Positions 1 through 11,440 of a stretch of 64,000 bases of DNA are shown piece by piece (the first letter of the stretch is position 1; the number at the start of each line of letters is the position of its first letter). The stretch spans positions 149,727 through 213,726 of the forward strand of contig JBAIZL010000242.1 of NCBI GenBank assembly GCA_036971475.1, in the 5' to 3' direction. A program made the translations under genes and the position numbers. The notes under the pieces are model-generated. The model was not told where the DNA came from. It saw only the letters and a program-made list of their open reading frames with translations, and did not search any database. The stretch comes from Prosapia bicincta. Lineage: Eukaryota; Arthropoda; Insecta; Hemiptera; Cercopidae.

Positions 1-269
1 AAGGTGAAGAGTGGAAACGATGATTGGTGACAAGTGGAGACGCAAGCTGGTCGGGGAGATTCCCTAAGGAGGAAATTAAACGTCTTAAAGCTAATAGCAA
101 GCATACATACGCAAAATAAGTATATCTAGAGTGACTGAATTGGTAGAAATAAAGGTGAAGAGTGAAAACGACGATTGGTGACAAGTGAAGGATACAAGCT
201 GGACGGGGAGATTCTCTAAGGAGGAAGGGGGAAATGAAAACGTCTAAAACTAGTAGCAAGCATACGTAT
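1..269. repeat. ~150 bp minisatellite, left part
   Basis: Nearly two tandem units, entering from the left edge. The block AAGGTGAAGAGTG recurs at 1 and 152 (offset 151), followed each time by a GATTGGTGACAAGTG core and a GGGGAGATTC..CTAAGGAGGAA block. The same unit resumes at 2282, so the array was one block interrupted by the 270-2281 insertion. No coding potential is seen. Confidence 0.85.
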
Positions 270-897
270 TGCAGCGGCCAGAATGTCCGATGCAAAGAAT
301 CAGGGTAATTGTACAGAATACCAGAATCAAACCTAACCTGATTAAATAATTGGCTAAATTTATATGTAAAAATTTTAAAGCATTATAATAATAATAATAT
401 TAAAACTAGGGTAAATAATAGTAAAATGAAGAAAATTAGAAATAACTTTAGACTTAAAAAACATAAATTATAATCAATAAGAAAAATTATCACTTCAAAG
501 TGGATAGCCTAAATTATGTATACAAAAAAGACGGTAATTGTGTAGTATAACAAACTCGGCCTAGATGCCGGCTATTAAAATAATTGTACTTAAATATAAT
601 CAGGAATAAAGAATGTAAATTTATAAGATGTGAGGAAAGTAAATTAGGCCTAGCTAGGGAAAATAGTATTTATGTAAAAGTAAAGATTAAATGTTAAAAT
701 GTAATACCCTAGAAATTAGGTTATACTAGAAGCAGTCATATTTGATTCCGGAAAAATCCGCCTAGGGTATTGATTATAAATCTTGTCACTACGAAACGAA
801 AGCGCTACAGTCGAACTTTGGATTAGGAATTTTAAAAAGAAAATTAAATTAAATAAGAAGAAATAAAGTCAAAAACGTTATTAAATAAAAGGTAAAA

Positions 898-1170
898 ATG
901 GAAAGGACACATCAGAATACAGAAACGCCTTTTACAAAAAGTGAAACTAATCTTACTTCAGAATTTCCGAACAAACAAAGTCAATTGCCATGGCAACGGC
1001 TTTCTGATTGGGCAAAAGTTGAAAAATGGATACTAGGGTGTGGGAAGTTTGAAATTGGAGAAGACGGGCCTCACAAAAGAGACGCTATCCAGAATGAGAA
1101 TGCATTAGGCTCTCAAGGCGAGCAGACGTGTTTTAGTACCATGCGACCAGGACAAGAAAAAATGTGCTAG
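898..1170 (+). CDS. hypothetical 90-residue frame inside the insertion
   Basis: Open frame of 90 codons beginning MERTHQNTETPF and ending GQEKMC. It is hydrophilic, with many charged residues, one tryptophan-containing patch (LPWQRLSDWAKVEKW), and no signal peptide or membrane segment. It lies in the least AT-rich part of the 2.0 kb insertion, which is the only reason to treat it as more than chance. It could be a truncated N-terminal element protein (gag-like position after a long leader), but I recognise no domain. A perfect 11 bp hairpin lies 44 bp after its stop. Confidence 0.2.
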   Translation: MERTHQNTETPFTKSETNLTSEFPNKQSQLPWQRLSDWAKVEKWILGCGKFEIGEDGPHKRDAIQNENALGSQGEQTCFSTMRPGQEKMC

Positions 1171-1213
1171 AAACAGAGTAAAAAGTGCTACGATGTGATC
1201 AGGGGAAGGAAGA

Positions 1214-1239
1214 TATATATGAGCAAGGGCTCATATATA
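1214..1239. repeat. perfect 11 bp hairpin
   Basis: TATATATGAGC (1214-1224), loop AAGG, and GCTCATATATA (1229-1239) are perfect inverted repeats inside the insertion. Their role is unknown. Confidence 0.7.
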
Positions 1240-2281
1240 CCCAGAACAAAATTTCGACCACCAAAATGCAAAATTAAAGAAAATGAGAAGATTAAACGAA
1301 ATTATGGAGAGACGCCTACCTACCAAGACCCTTGAAGCTGTAACGGGACCGACAGATGACAAAATTAATGAAGATAAAAAGATTTCTACAGTACAAGGTT
1401 ATATAATCAATTTAATTATTCTTTTTAAATAACATTTTACTTCAAATTATATTAACTTAAATTCAAAATTAAATAAGATGGGAATAACCTAAGGGACTGA
1501 TTAGTCAACTCTCTTAGGTTACCCAAATTTAAGTAACAAAGATGCAAAATTGACTTTCCATTCCCATCGCTGTGGGAATGTATGGATTAAGTAAAAGGTG
1601 TATATCTTATATGGCTTTTTCTAAGTAAATTTCTAATGAATAATTTCTAAAGAAGTTAATTGTTCAAGGCCTAGCCTAAAGGCATTAAATAGTAATATTA
1701 AGTGTTTGAAAAAGAATCAGATTTTAAAATATGTTAAATTTAACTGTAACAATCAAAACTATATACAAAATTAATTATGGTAACTTTGATAATTTAAACT
1801 ATATACAAAATTAATGATAATAAGAAAATTTAAAAACATAGAATGAGATAATAATGTTTAATTAAATGGCAAGTTGTATGAAATTTTGAAAAAGTAATTA
1901 GTCAAGAAAATCCTGTTAAATTAAATAAAAACAATAATAATTAATTTGAACCTTGGAACAAATAAATAAAAAGGTATATTTTCCAATTAGCTGTGTTTTC
2001 ATTCTAAATAAGATAAGTTCACTAGGTATCCAGGTATAGTCTTTAAATCACAAGTGTCTCTCAAAGATTCCACTACCCGAAAAGGAGCTTGAACAGGGCT
2101 TATCGGAGGCTAATTGGTTTTATCAAAAATTCAGGGGTTGGTTCCTCTGAGAGGTTTATTCCTTGAGGCACAGGTCTATGAAACTAGGTTCGTAGTCAAT
2201 GGATAAACCATTACTTTCTTACTGACTTAACAATTGAGAAAAGAAAAGGCCATGGTAAGGCAGGGTAAAAGGTCGGTAAGA

Positions 2282-2790
2282 GTATGTACGCATAACAAAC
2301 ATATATAGAGTGAAAGAATTGGTAGGAAGAAAAGGAGAAGAGTGGAAACGACGATTGGTGACAAGTGAAGGATACAAGCTGGACGGGGAGATTCTCTAAG
2401 GAGGAAGGGGGAAATGAAAACGTCTCAAACTAGTAGCAAGCATACGTATGTACGCATAAGAAACATATATAGAGTGAAAGAATTGGTAGGAAGAAAAGGA
2501 GAAGAGTGGAAACGACGATTGGTGACAAGTGAAGGATACAAGCTGGACGGGGAGATTCTCTAAGGAGGAAGGGGGAAATGAAACGTCTCAGAACTAGTAG
2601 CAAGCATAACAAAAATATATAGAGTGATAGAATTGGTAGGGAGAAAATATATGAGCGAAAATAATGGCTGGTGATAAGTGGAGCCCCAAGCTGCTCGGGT
2701 ATATTCTCCACGGAGGAGGGAGGATGAAAACGTCTCAAAGCTAGTAGCAAGCAAACATTCACATGACAAACATATCAAGTGATATTCGTA
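2282..2790. repeat. ~150-164 bp minisatellite, right part
   Basis: Three units of the repeat seen at 1-269. GGTAGG starts at 2321, 2485 and 2635, giving spacings of 164 and 150. The 14 bp difference comes from an extra GTACGCATAAGAAAC-like segment. The last unit is the most diverged. Open frames on the minus strand here (such as 2430-2762) repeat with the unit and are not treated as genes. Confidence 0.85.
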
Positions 2791-3305
2791 AGGGGGATAA
2801 AGAGTGACAGATACTTTTAGTAAACGGAGAGGTAAATATGAGAGCTCGTTTTTTTCAAATATATAAATAAAAGTGATACTTATTTAAACTGAAAACGTAA
2901 AAATAAAAAAGTGCTCACAATATCCAAACACGGTTTATTTCGTCTAGTAATTGTTATTCAGTTTTGCATATTTACAGCAGGGTAGATTCGTAAACACCTA
3001 TCTTCACCCTGGTTGACAGGTCTACGTCAGTTAAACGACCGTTACCTCAAAGTAACTTTTTGCTATTCCCAGTACCATTTCTCCTTATTGCTATCCTCTC
3101 CTTAGGGCTACCCAACATCATCTACTCTCATAGTCGTCCTTCTTACAATGGCGTATAACGAGTATATACTTCTTTACACAAATGTTTACAGAATGTTTAA
3201 TACTTTTACAAGAGTTGTACAATTTTTGTAAAATCTATTGTAGGCCTATAACAATCTAGTACACATTTGTTCCAAATTTAAAAATTTAATTACACTATTA
3301 CACTA

Positions 3306-3306
<1 letters not shown>
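2791..3306. other. AT-rich DNA with a possible satellite relic
   Basis: No gene seen. On the minus strand, about 3140-2990 contains GGTACTGGGAATAGCAAAAA and TAAGGAGAGGATAGCAATAA, which resemble the ACTGGGAATAAAGTAACATT and GGAAAGGAGATAACGATCTC blocks of the 170 and 158 bp satellites. This may be a decayed monomer (weak). Confidence 0.3.
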
Positions 3307-3336
<30 letters not shown>

Positions 3337-3337
3337 C
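3307..3337. repeat. (TC)n microsatellite
   Basis: About 15 TC dinucleotides, interrupted once. Confidence 0.95.
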
Positions 3338-3355
3338 CTATAATGTAGATGATGT

Positions 3356-3590
3356 ATTTCATATAAATATTTTTGAAATTATTTTCTCGAAGCTTTTTAT
3401 AGTTGTAACATAGACTATTGATACTATCAAGAACTTCTTACAAAGTGTAACAGCTAAAACAACAATAAAATGTAGTTCATGAGTGTTGTTTTAGCTGTTC
3501 ACGATGTAAGAATCTCTTGATAATATCAATATGTTACATTGTAGAAAAGTTTCGGGGAAATAACTTTATAAATATTCTTGAAAATGAAAT
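3356..3590. repeat. long imperfect inverted repeat (~108 bp arms)
   Basis: Left arm 3356-3464 and right arm 3484-3590 are imperfect reverse complements around a 19 bp loop. The best block is CAGCTAAAACAACA against TGTTGTTTTAGCTG, and the homology continues outward through the TATTGATA..TCAAGA region to ATTTCAT/ATGAAAT at the ends. It lies between (TC)n and (CA)n(TA)n tracts. It could be a foldback or MITE-like element, or a head-to-head pair of element ends. Confidence 0.75.
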
Positions 3591-3596
3591 GTAAGT

Positions 3597-3704
<108 letters not shown>

Positions 3705-3715
3705 TTTTTTTAATA

Positions 3716-3960
3716 AATTAAAAATATTTCAATAACAAGAATACTTTTAATGCATATATTATTCAAAGCTTTTAGCCGATAAAACAGGACCAGCATCTTC
3801 AGGAAAATAATTATCTAACAAAAGATTAAAACAGGATTATGTAACAGGACTTTTTGTTACATTTCCTGAAGATGCTGGTACTGTTTTATCGGCGAAAAGC
3901 TTTAAATAATATATACGAGTATATTAAAAGTATTCTTGTTTTTTTAAATATTTTTTAATT
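3716..3960. mobile_element. inverted pair of Penelope-like element tails
   Basis: Left arm 3716-3806 and right arm 3862-3960 are near-perfect reverse complements around a 55 bp loop. Each arm carries, pointing outward, CTGAAGA (3866-3872 on +; 3802-3796 on -), the stem GCTGG/TCGGC, then GAAA (+) or TAAA (-), an AGCTTT block and TATTCTTGTT near the end. The same order of motifs follows the GIY-YIG nuclease frame at 22191-22464, hence the assignment. Both sides abut (TA)n tracts. Confidence 0.65.
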
Positions 3961-3991
3961 ATTAACTATATTACAAGAAAACATAATACCA

Positions 3992-3995
<4 letters not shown>

Positions 3996-4054
<59 letters not shown>
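3996..4054. repeat. (TA)n microsatellite
   Basis: About 29 TA units. Confidence 0.97.
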
Positions 4055-4058
<4 letters not shown>

Positions 4059-7000
4059 TATATTATTAGAAAGAGAGAGAGCGAGATTGGAGGAAGGGAG
4101 TTAGAAGACATACTAGCCGTAAAAAAAAACAGAAAAACCTGACACCGTATTTCTCTACAAGTTAGATTTTCGAGAGGTTGGAGGCTTAAATCGTTGCGAC
4201 GGCGGAATTAAATCAGATTCTAAAGGTGAAAGGTGAAGCAGTAATTACTGCTGACTCCGGGTTTAAACATTTTCAATTACCTTAAATATGGAAATACTTT
4301 TCTCTTCAACGCTTTATTACTTTTAAAATTATTAAGATTGAACTTCCTTTTTTTTCTTCCCGTCTATTATTTTGTTTGCCCTTTTCTTACTTATTAAAAA
4401 AAAGCAATTTCTTTCGTAACAAGCTTGAGCACTGTGTATTATGCGCGCCCATATGAGAGTTTTACTGTACGTGAAGGCATTACATACTAAACAATTAGGC
4501 AGAATTTAGTTTAAACCTTGTTTATCCTATTAGTACTTATAAAGTACTAGGCCAAGGTAATTAATTATAAAGAAAATAAAAACATCTAATTACTCGTAGT
4601 TTTTATTAAAAAAACAATAACATGTAAATATTCAAGGAAAACACATATTTTGTTGTATATAAATATTTCAGTTCCAATTCATGTCCTACAATTCACAAAT
4701 TTTTAAATAACTGGTTAACTGGCCAATTTCTCGAAAAAATCCACTGTTCAACATATGATGCTTGGATATTTACTTTGTTTTTCAAGTCTGGGCGTGAGCT
4801 AAGGGTTCGCGCCCCCTTACCCCCGGGTATGGGCGTCCATGCTGTGTATGTGATGTACCATACTGTATTTTGGATATGTGAGACACGTTAATGAAAGCTT
4901 AAGCATGTTTCTCAAACTCTGTCACGCATACACAGCAGTGGTACTGGGAAAACATGTGTATGATTTAGCAAATCGAAAAACTTTGAAATATTTAGCACAT
5001 ATTTTTAGAAGGTTCTAAATTTATCTTCAATAAAAGATTTGAGTGGCTTTTTTTGAGTAAGCTAAAGTTCCGGATAGGAGAATCGATCCTTAAAAACGAG
5101 TTTATAAGTACTCATAATAAATGTATGTGTCAGTATTCTCAACGAATATAAAGGACTATCAAATGTGTCTTGGGTTTCCCACAATCCTCCATCTCTACGA
5201 TAGAGAATTTTCAATATATATTTGACTACATTTTTCTTCCTTTCCCAACATTACAATATTTTTCTCTGTTTGCGTGTTTCGGAATAACTCCATTCTCAAG
5301 ACTTAATTAATACACACCTTTATGAGTATTCTTATGTTCAGAAAGGCAGAAAAATGTACTCAAATATATTGTAAAATATTCCTAGCAGAAGTGAAGAAGA
5401 GACTATTAAAAATTTCGAGGATTTTATAGCTTAACTTGAGAACAAAAATATAGAAACAGGCTAAACTTTTAGTTATTGTGTTTTCTTCAAATATGACTAC
5501 ATTGCGGAAAACAGTGTAAAATGTTGTAGTGTATACTGTAACCACATGCCTGCCCATTAGTTCAGGTTACAAGAGATGATCTTGCGACAAGATATTGCGA
5601 CTCCTTCATAGATGTCGCAATATTTATTTACCTACTTCAGTAGATACATCTATTATCCCATATTTATTTCAGTTTGTCTCTGTCGGTGATTTTTTTAAAA
5701 ATATTTAGGCGTCATCTTGATGTAGTAATAAATTCAGTGTTGTCAAGAGTTCAAAATGTTTGGTTATTTCTGTCCATTTTGAATTTTCTTGTTCTTTATG
5801 TTTCACTAAACATTTTTAAACTAAAAAATTAAAAGTGAAAATGAAAAATAAAACAATAACTACATAAAAACGATAATACAAATTTAATTTTGACAACTAA
5901 TATTCAAGTGTAATAATACTTAATACGTTGCAATAAAAAGACAATATGAAAGGAGTTTAATTTTAACAATTCTTAATACAATTACATTTTACACTTAAAA
6001 CAGTGTAATAATATATTTATTATTATTGAACATTTCATAACCAAAATCATTTTGAATTCAACTGCTCCAAATCTACATTCATTGTTAATACAGTATTATC
6101 ATGATAGTTAACAAGTTAGTGACAATATAATACTCAACAGTTTTTGTTGTCACCAACAGGTGAACTAGTTCATTATAATACTGACACTGACGGCGAAAAG
6201 CTTACAGCAGTTCTCATTATGACATGTTTGCAAAAATGTACAACAAAACGTTCAGAGGTTAATTATTAATAATATTATAATACACATCAGGAAGAGAATT
6301 CTATCAATGCAATACCTGTATTAAGATAATAATATGGATTCTATAGCTTTATCTTATTTATATATTTGTAATACTCCAGATGCCAAAAAAACACCTCTTA
6401 TATTTATTTTGAAAGAGTAATTGAAATAACTTATTTCTCTGACGTATTATAATTTTGTTTCTGTAAAACTGTTTTAGGAAATCATTTAATAATTGTTATA
6501 ATATTCTATGTATCTACTAGACTCTACATTAAATTGTTAAAAATCATGTTTATATCGTTGTTTCTGTCATATTTTTCTAGTTTATTACAGCATAAAAATA
6601 TACAAGACAAAATATACATAAATAACGAAAAGTAGGTTGAACTGGAGAGAAGGAGGGGTTAAATTCGTAAAATAAGAAGCAAAAGGTGAATACAAAAGAA
6701 ATCTGTGACTAGAAAAAGTATATAAAGATTACAACCTGGCGGGAACGAAAAACAAGTTCGGAATGATGGAAATTCTCCGAAACACGTTTAGAAGAAAAAT
6801 ATTTTATGCAACAGATTTGAAAATATAATAAATGATTTAATATTTTCTTCGTTTCTGTTGAAACGTAAGCTCCGTGTAAAAATCTGTTGAGAATAATAAG
6901 TTTCGGACGTCCCTTATATTATCAGTAGATCGAACTGGCAAGAGGGCGGGGCTGAAACCGTTCAATAGAGCCTTGACTAGTAAAACTGTATAAAAACGAC

Positions 7001-7800
7001 ACCTGAGCGAGGAAAAGCAACACATAGAAACTTTTAATTAATCGAAATTTTCAAAAAACGCACAAACAAGAAAAAAATATGACAGTGCTAGAAAAGACCG
7101 AGCGATATTATGGTGTCGTGCCACTTGCGACCCAGCAATCTGCCACCGTGCCAATTTGCGACTCTACTATTGAATACTGGTATTTAACTAAACTATTCCA
7201 TTTAAACCAATATTGGATCCAATAATCAATCGAATCCAATAATAATTATTCTTAGTAATATGGAGAACGCTCCAGAAGACAACAACGTCAAACTAACATT
7301 TTTGTACTTTTTCATTCAGCTGTGGTTGGAAAATGCTACCATACCACGTCACATATGGAATGTAGAAAGCGGGAACTACAAGTTTAATCCTTAAATGGAA
7401 TACAATTTTTTTTTCTCATAGAGAAACTAAAAATAATAGCTATGGAGACATCTTTCATTTTTTAAATTTTAAGGAACTTGGAGAAATGGGAACAAAAAAA
7501 AGTATTCAAAAAACTCAACCAGAGAATACAAAATATCCATGATGAGTTTAGAAACAGAGGTGACTTTAAAAAATGTTTAAGTGCATTGAACTATGTAAAT
7601 ACAGTAAGTTGGAGTGAACAATAAAGTCACTTAGACGCTATAAACTGATTGTATAATTATTTAATTTTAAATTCTGATAAGCCATGCAGCTGATTTTTAA
7701 GTAAAAAATACTAAATGAATAAAATAACATCGAAAACATAAAGTTTGAAAGTAAGCAATTGAAAGTAAAAAATTAAAAAAATAAATAAATGGTTGTTAAT
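4055..7800. other. AT-rich non-coding DNA
   Basis: No supported gene; the short frames lack any domain. Local structures: a GC-rich patch at 4785-4845 (GGGCGTGAGC to CCCCCGGGTATGGGCG), an inverted repeat GCTGTGTATGTGA (4841-4853) with TCACGCATACACAGC (4922-4936), and a perfect 10 bp hairpin ATATTGCGAC/GTCGCAATAT (5592-5601 and 5614-5623, 12 nt loop). Confidence 0.6.
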
Positions 7801-7876
7801 GTCCAACCCCAAACCTCCCCGTGGCAGCAGCTGGAAATCAATAATACGCTAATACCCACTAGGCTAATATGGGGCT
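7801..7876 (-). repeat. tRNA-like SINE candidate
   Basis: On the minus strand the segment reads TTAGCCTAGTGGGTATTAGC, resembling a Pol III A box and D arm. About 35 nt later comes GGGGAGGTTTGGGGTTGG in the position of a degenerate B box. A run of A/T follows. This is the arrangement of a tRNA-derived SINE head. The B box is poor (GGTTTGGGG instead of GGTTCGA), so it would be an old, dead copy. Confidence 0.4.
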
Positions 7877-8429
7877 CTGGCAGAATATATGTTTTTACAC
7901 GCATTAATACTTTTCAATGGGTCGCATGTAGCACTGTACGCTAACAGCTTGGTCCCAAATGACACGATTTTTGTTGGATCACAACCGGCACGGTAGCCAC
8001 TTGCAAGTAACCTATATTATAATCTACAGGTTTTGAAAAAAAAATTATATAAATTCACAATAATTTTAAAATAATAACATGTAAATAATTTTGAGTTCGT
8101 CATTAGATTAACGAAACTACGAATATATCACATAATTGTTACACAAAATTCTCAAGAACGTTTAGTTACTCAAACACGTTTCAACCATGCCATACGTACT
8201 CATCACTTACTATTAAATACACAACACAAAAGTAACAATCATTATTGATATTAAAATAACAATTATTGCTTTTGTAATAACCATTAATGAGGAGAACGTA
8301 CTTCGAACGCGTTAGATTTAATAAACAGTCATGACCAGACCTTTATTGCAGCTCTAAAGCGATCGGCCTACCATCTACAAATGGACAGGAAATTATTGTG
8401 TATATAGGTAGGGGTATAAAATAATCTGG
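7877..8429. other. AT-rich non-coding DNA
   Basis: No gene or clear repeat seen. Confidence 0.5.
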
Positions 8430-11400
8430 AATGCCAAGTATAGGGAACATGGCATACTTCGTGCAAGGTCGAACAAAAAAGAAGACCAACTCTCTATTGG
8501 TACCATAATGAGGTGTCACTCGTTACACTGATCTAAAGGGAAGACATACGAAGAGAGTTAGAGGGAATCGTGTATGACTAAGGGAAGATCATAACGATAC
8601 TTGGAATAAAGTAATATTATGGCATTACACGTGAAGGTCGAATACCATAAGCAGACCTACTCTCTATTGGTGCCATAATGAGGTGTCACTCGATACACTG
8701 CTCTAAAGGGAAGACATACGAAGAGAGTTAGAGGGAATTGTGTATGACTATTTAAGATCATAACGATACTGGGAATAAAGTAACATTATGGCATTACACG
8801 TGAAGGTCGAATACCATAAGCAGACCTACTCTCTATTGGTGCCATAATGAGGTGTCACTCGATACACTGCTCTAAAGGGAAGACATACGAAGAGAGTTAG
8901 AGGGAATTGTGTATGACTAAGGGAAGATCATAACGATACTGGGAATAAAGTAACATTATGGCATTACACGTGAAGGTCGAATGCCAAAAGCAGACCTACT
9001 CTCTATTGGTGCCATAATGAGGTGTCACTCGATACACTGCTCTAAAGGGCAGACATACGAAGAGAGTTAGAGGGAATTGTGTATGACTAAGGGAAGATCA
9101 TAACGATACTGGGAATAAAGTAACATTATGGCATTACACGTGAAGGTCGAATACCAAAAGCAGACCTACTCTCTATTGGTGCCATAATGAGGTGTCACTC
9201 GATACACTGCTCTAAAGGGAAGACATACGAAGAGAGCTAGAGGGAATTGTGTATGACTAAGGGAAGATCATAACGATACTGGGAATAAAGTAACATTATG
9301 GCATTACACGTGAAGGTCGAATACCAAAAGCAGACCTACTCTCTATTGGTGCCATAATGAGGTGTCACTCGATACACTGCTCTAAAGGGAATTGTGTATG
9401 ACTAAGGGAAGATCATAACGATACTGGGAATAAAGTAACATTATGGCATTACACGTGAAGGTCGAATACCAAAAGCAGACCTACTCTCTATTGGTGCCAT
9501 AATGAGGTGTCACTAGTTACACTGCTCTAAAGGGAAGACATACGAAGAGAGTTAGAGGGAATTGTGTATGACTATTTAAGATCATAACGATACTGGGAAT
9601 AAAGTAACATTATGGCATTACACGTGAAGGTCGAATACCAAAAGCAGACCTACTCTCTATTGGTGCCATAATGAGGTGTCACTCGATACACTGCTCTAAA
9701 GGGAAGACATACGAAGAGAGTTAGAGGGAATTGTGTATGACTAAGGGAAGATCATAACGATACTTGGAATAAAGTAACATTATGGCATTACACGTGAAGG
9801 TCGAATACCAAAAGCAGACCTACTCTCTATTGGTGCCATAATGAGGTGTCACTAGTTACACTGCTCTAAAGGGAAGACATACGAAGAGAGTTAGAGGGAA
9901 TTTGTGTATGACTATTTAAGATCATAACGATACTGGGAATAAAGTAACATTATGGCATTACACGTGAAGGTCGAATACCAAAAGCAGACCTACTCTCTAT
10001 TGGTGCCATAATGAGGTGTCACTCGATACACTGCTCTAAAGGGAAGACATACGACGAGAGTTAGGAGGAATTGTGTATGACTAAGGGAAGATCATAACGA
10101 TACTTGGAATAAAGTAACATTATGGCATTACACGTGAAGGTCGAATACCAAAAGCAGACCTACTCTCTATTGGTGCCATAATGAGGTGTCACTAGTTACA
10201 CTGCTCTAAAGGGAAGACATACGAAGAGAGTTAGAGGGAATTTGTGTATGACTATTTAAGATCATAACGATACTGGGAATAAAGTAACATTATGGCATTA
10301 CACGTGAAGGTCGAATACCAAAAGCAGACCTACTCTCTATTGGTGCCATAATGAGGTGTCACTCGATACACTGCTCTAAAGGGAAGACATACGAAGAGAG
10401 TTAGGAGGAATTGGGTATGACTATTTAAGATCATAACGATACTGGGAATAAAGTAACATTATGGCATTACACGTGAAGGTCGAATACCAAAAGCAGACCT
10501 ACTCTCTATTGGTGCCATAATGAGGTGTCACTAGTTACACTGCTCTAAAGAGAAGACATACGAAGAGAGTTAGAGGGAATTGTGTATGACTATTTAAGAT
10601 CATAACGATACTGGGAATAAAGTAACATTATGGCATTACACGTGAAGGTCGAATGCCAAAAGTAGACCTACTCTCTATTGGTGCCATAATGAGGTGTCAC
10701 TCGATACACTGCTCTAAAGGGAAGACATACGAAGAGAGTTAGGGGGAATTGTGTATGACTAAGGGAAGATCATAACGATACTGGGAATGAAGTAACATTA
10801 TGGCATTACACGTGAAGGTCGAATGCCAAAAGTAGACCTACTCTCTATTGGTGCCATAATGAGGTGTCACTCGATACACTGCTCTAAAGGGAAGACATAC
10901 GAAGAGAGTTAGGGGGAATTGTGTATGACTAAGGGAAGATCATAACGATACTGGGAATGAAGTAACATTCATTACACGTGAAGGTCGAATACCAAAAGCA
11001 GACCTACTCTCTATTGGTGCCATAATGAGGTGTCACTAGTTACACTGATCTAAATGGAAGACATACGAAGAGAGTTAGAGGGAATTGTGTATGACTATTT
11101 AAGTTCATAACGATACTGGGAATAAAGTAGCTTTATGGTATTACACGTGAAGGTCGAATACCAAAAGCAGACCTACTCTCTATTGGTGCCATAATGAGGC
11201 GTCACTAGTTACACTGATCTAAATGGAAGACATACGAAGAGAGTTAGAGGGAATTGTGTATGACTATTTAAGTTCATAACGATACTGGGAATAAAGTAGC
11301 TTTATGGCATTACACATGCAAGGTCTGAGGGAAGACATAGGAAGAATAGATTAAACATTCTAAAATTAAACGTGCATTGTTGAATACCAAAAGTAACCTT

Positions 11401-11440
11401 CTCTCTATTGGTGTCATAATAAGGTGTCTACATATTACAT
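8430..11440. repeat. ~170 bp satellite array, ~17 units
   Basis: The marker AAGACATACGAAGAGAG starts at 8541, 8711, 8880 and 9050 (spacings 170, 169, 170) and continues to about 11240; the first and last units are degenerate. The unit contains GACCTACTCTCTATTGGTGC, CATAATGAGGTGTCACT, GAAGATCATAACGATACTGG and TATGGCATTACACGTGAAGG. Variants include ACTCGATAC versus ACTAGTTAC and GACTAAGGGAAG versus GACTATTTAAG. One unit near 9380 has lost ~24 bp. Unit length is close to nucleosomal spacing. No reading frame is conserved through it. Confidence 0.95.

Larger units (their letters stand above)
270..2281. mobile_element. 2.0 kb insertion in the minisatellite, 4 bp GTAT target duplication
   Basis: An uninterrupted unit junction at 2436-2470 reads CATACGTATGTACGCATA. 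Here the left flank ends CATACGTAT (GTAT at 266-269) and the right flank restarts GTATGTACGCATA (GTAT at 2282-2285), which implies an insertion with a 4 bp duplication. The insert begins TGCAGCGGCC and ends GGTCGGTAAGA. I see no terminal inverted repeats, no long terminal direct repeats and no recognisable reverse transcriptase or transposase. A 4 bp duplication is common for Gypsy-type LTR elements, so a solo LTR or an internally deleted retroelement is possible but unproven. The insert is AT-rich with a moderately GC-richer centre (890-1340). Confidence 0.6.

Noticed and set aside
270..2281. Complete LTR retrotransposon
   Set aside because: The insert starts with TG but does not end in CA, has no terminal direct repeats that I can see, and shows no pol domains; only an insertion is claimed.
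2430..2778. Minus-strand 72- and 110-codon leucine-rich frames
   Set aside because: Both lie wholly in the ~150-164 bp minisatellite and overlap each other in different frames.
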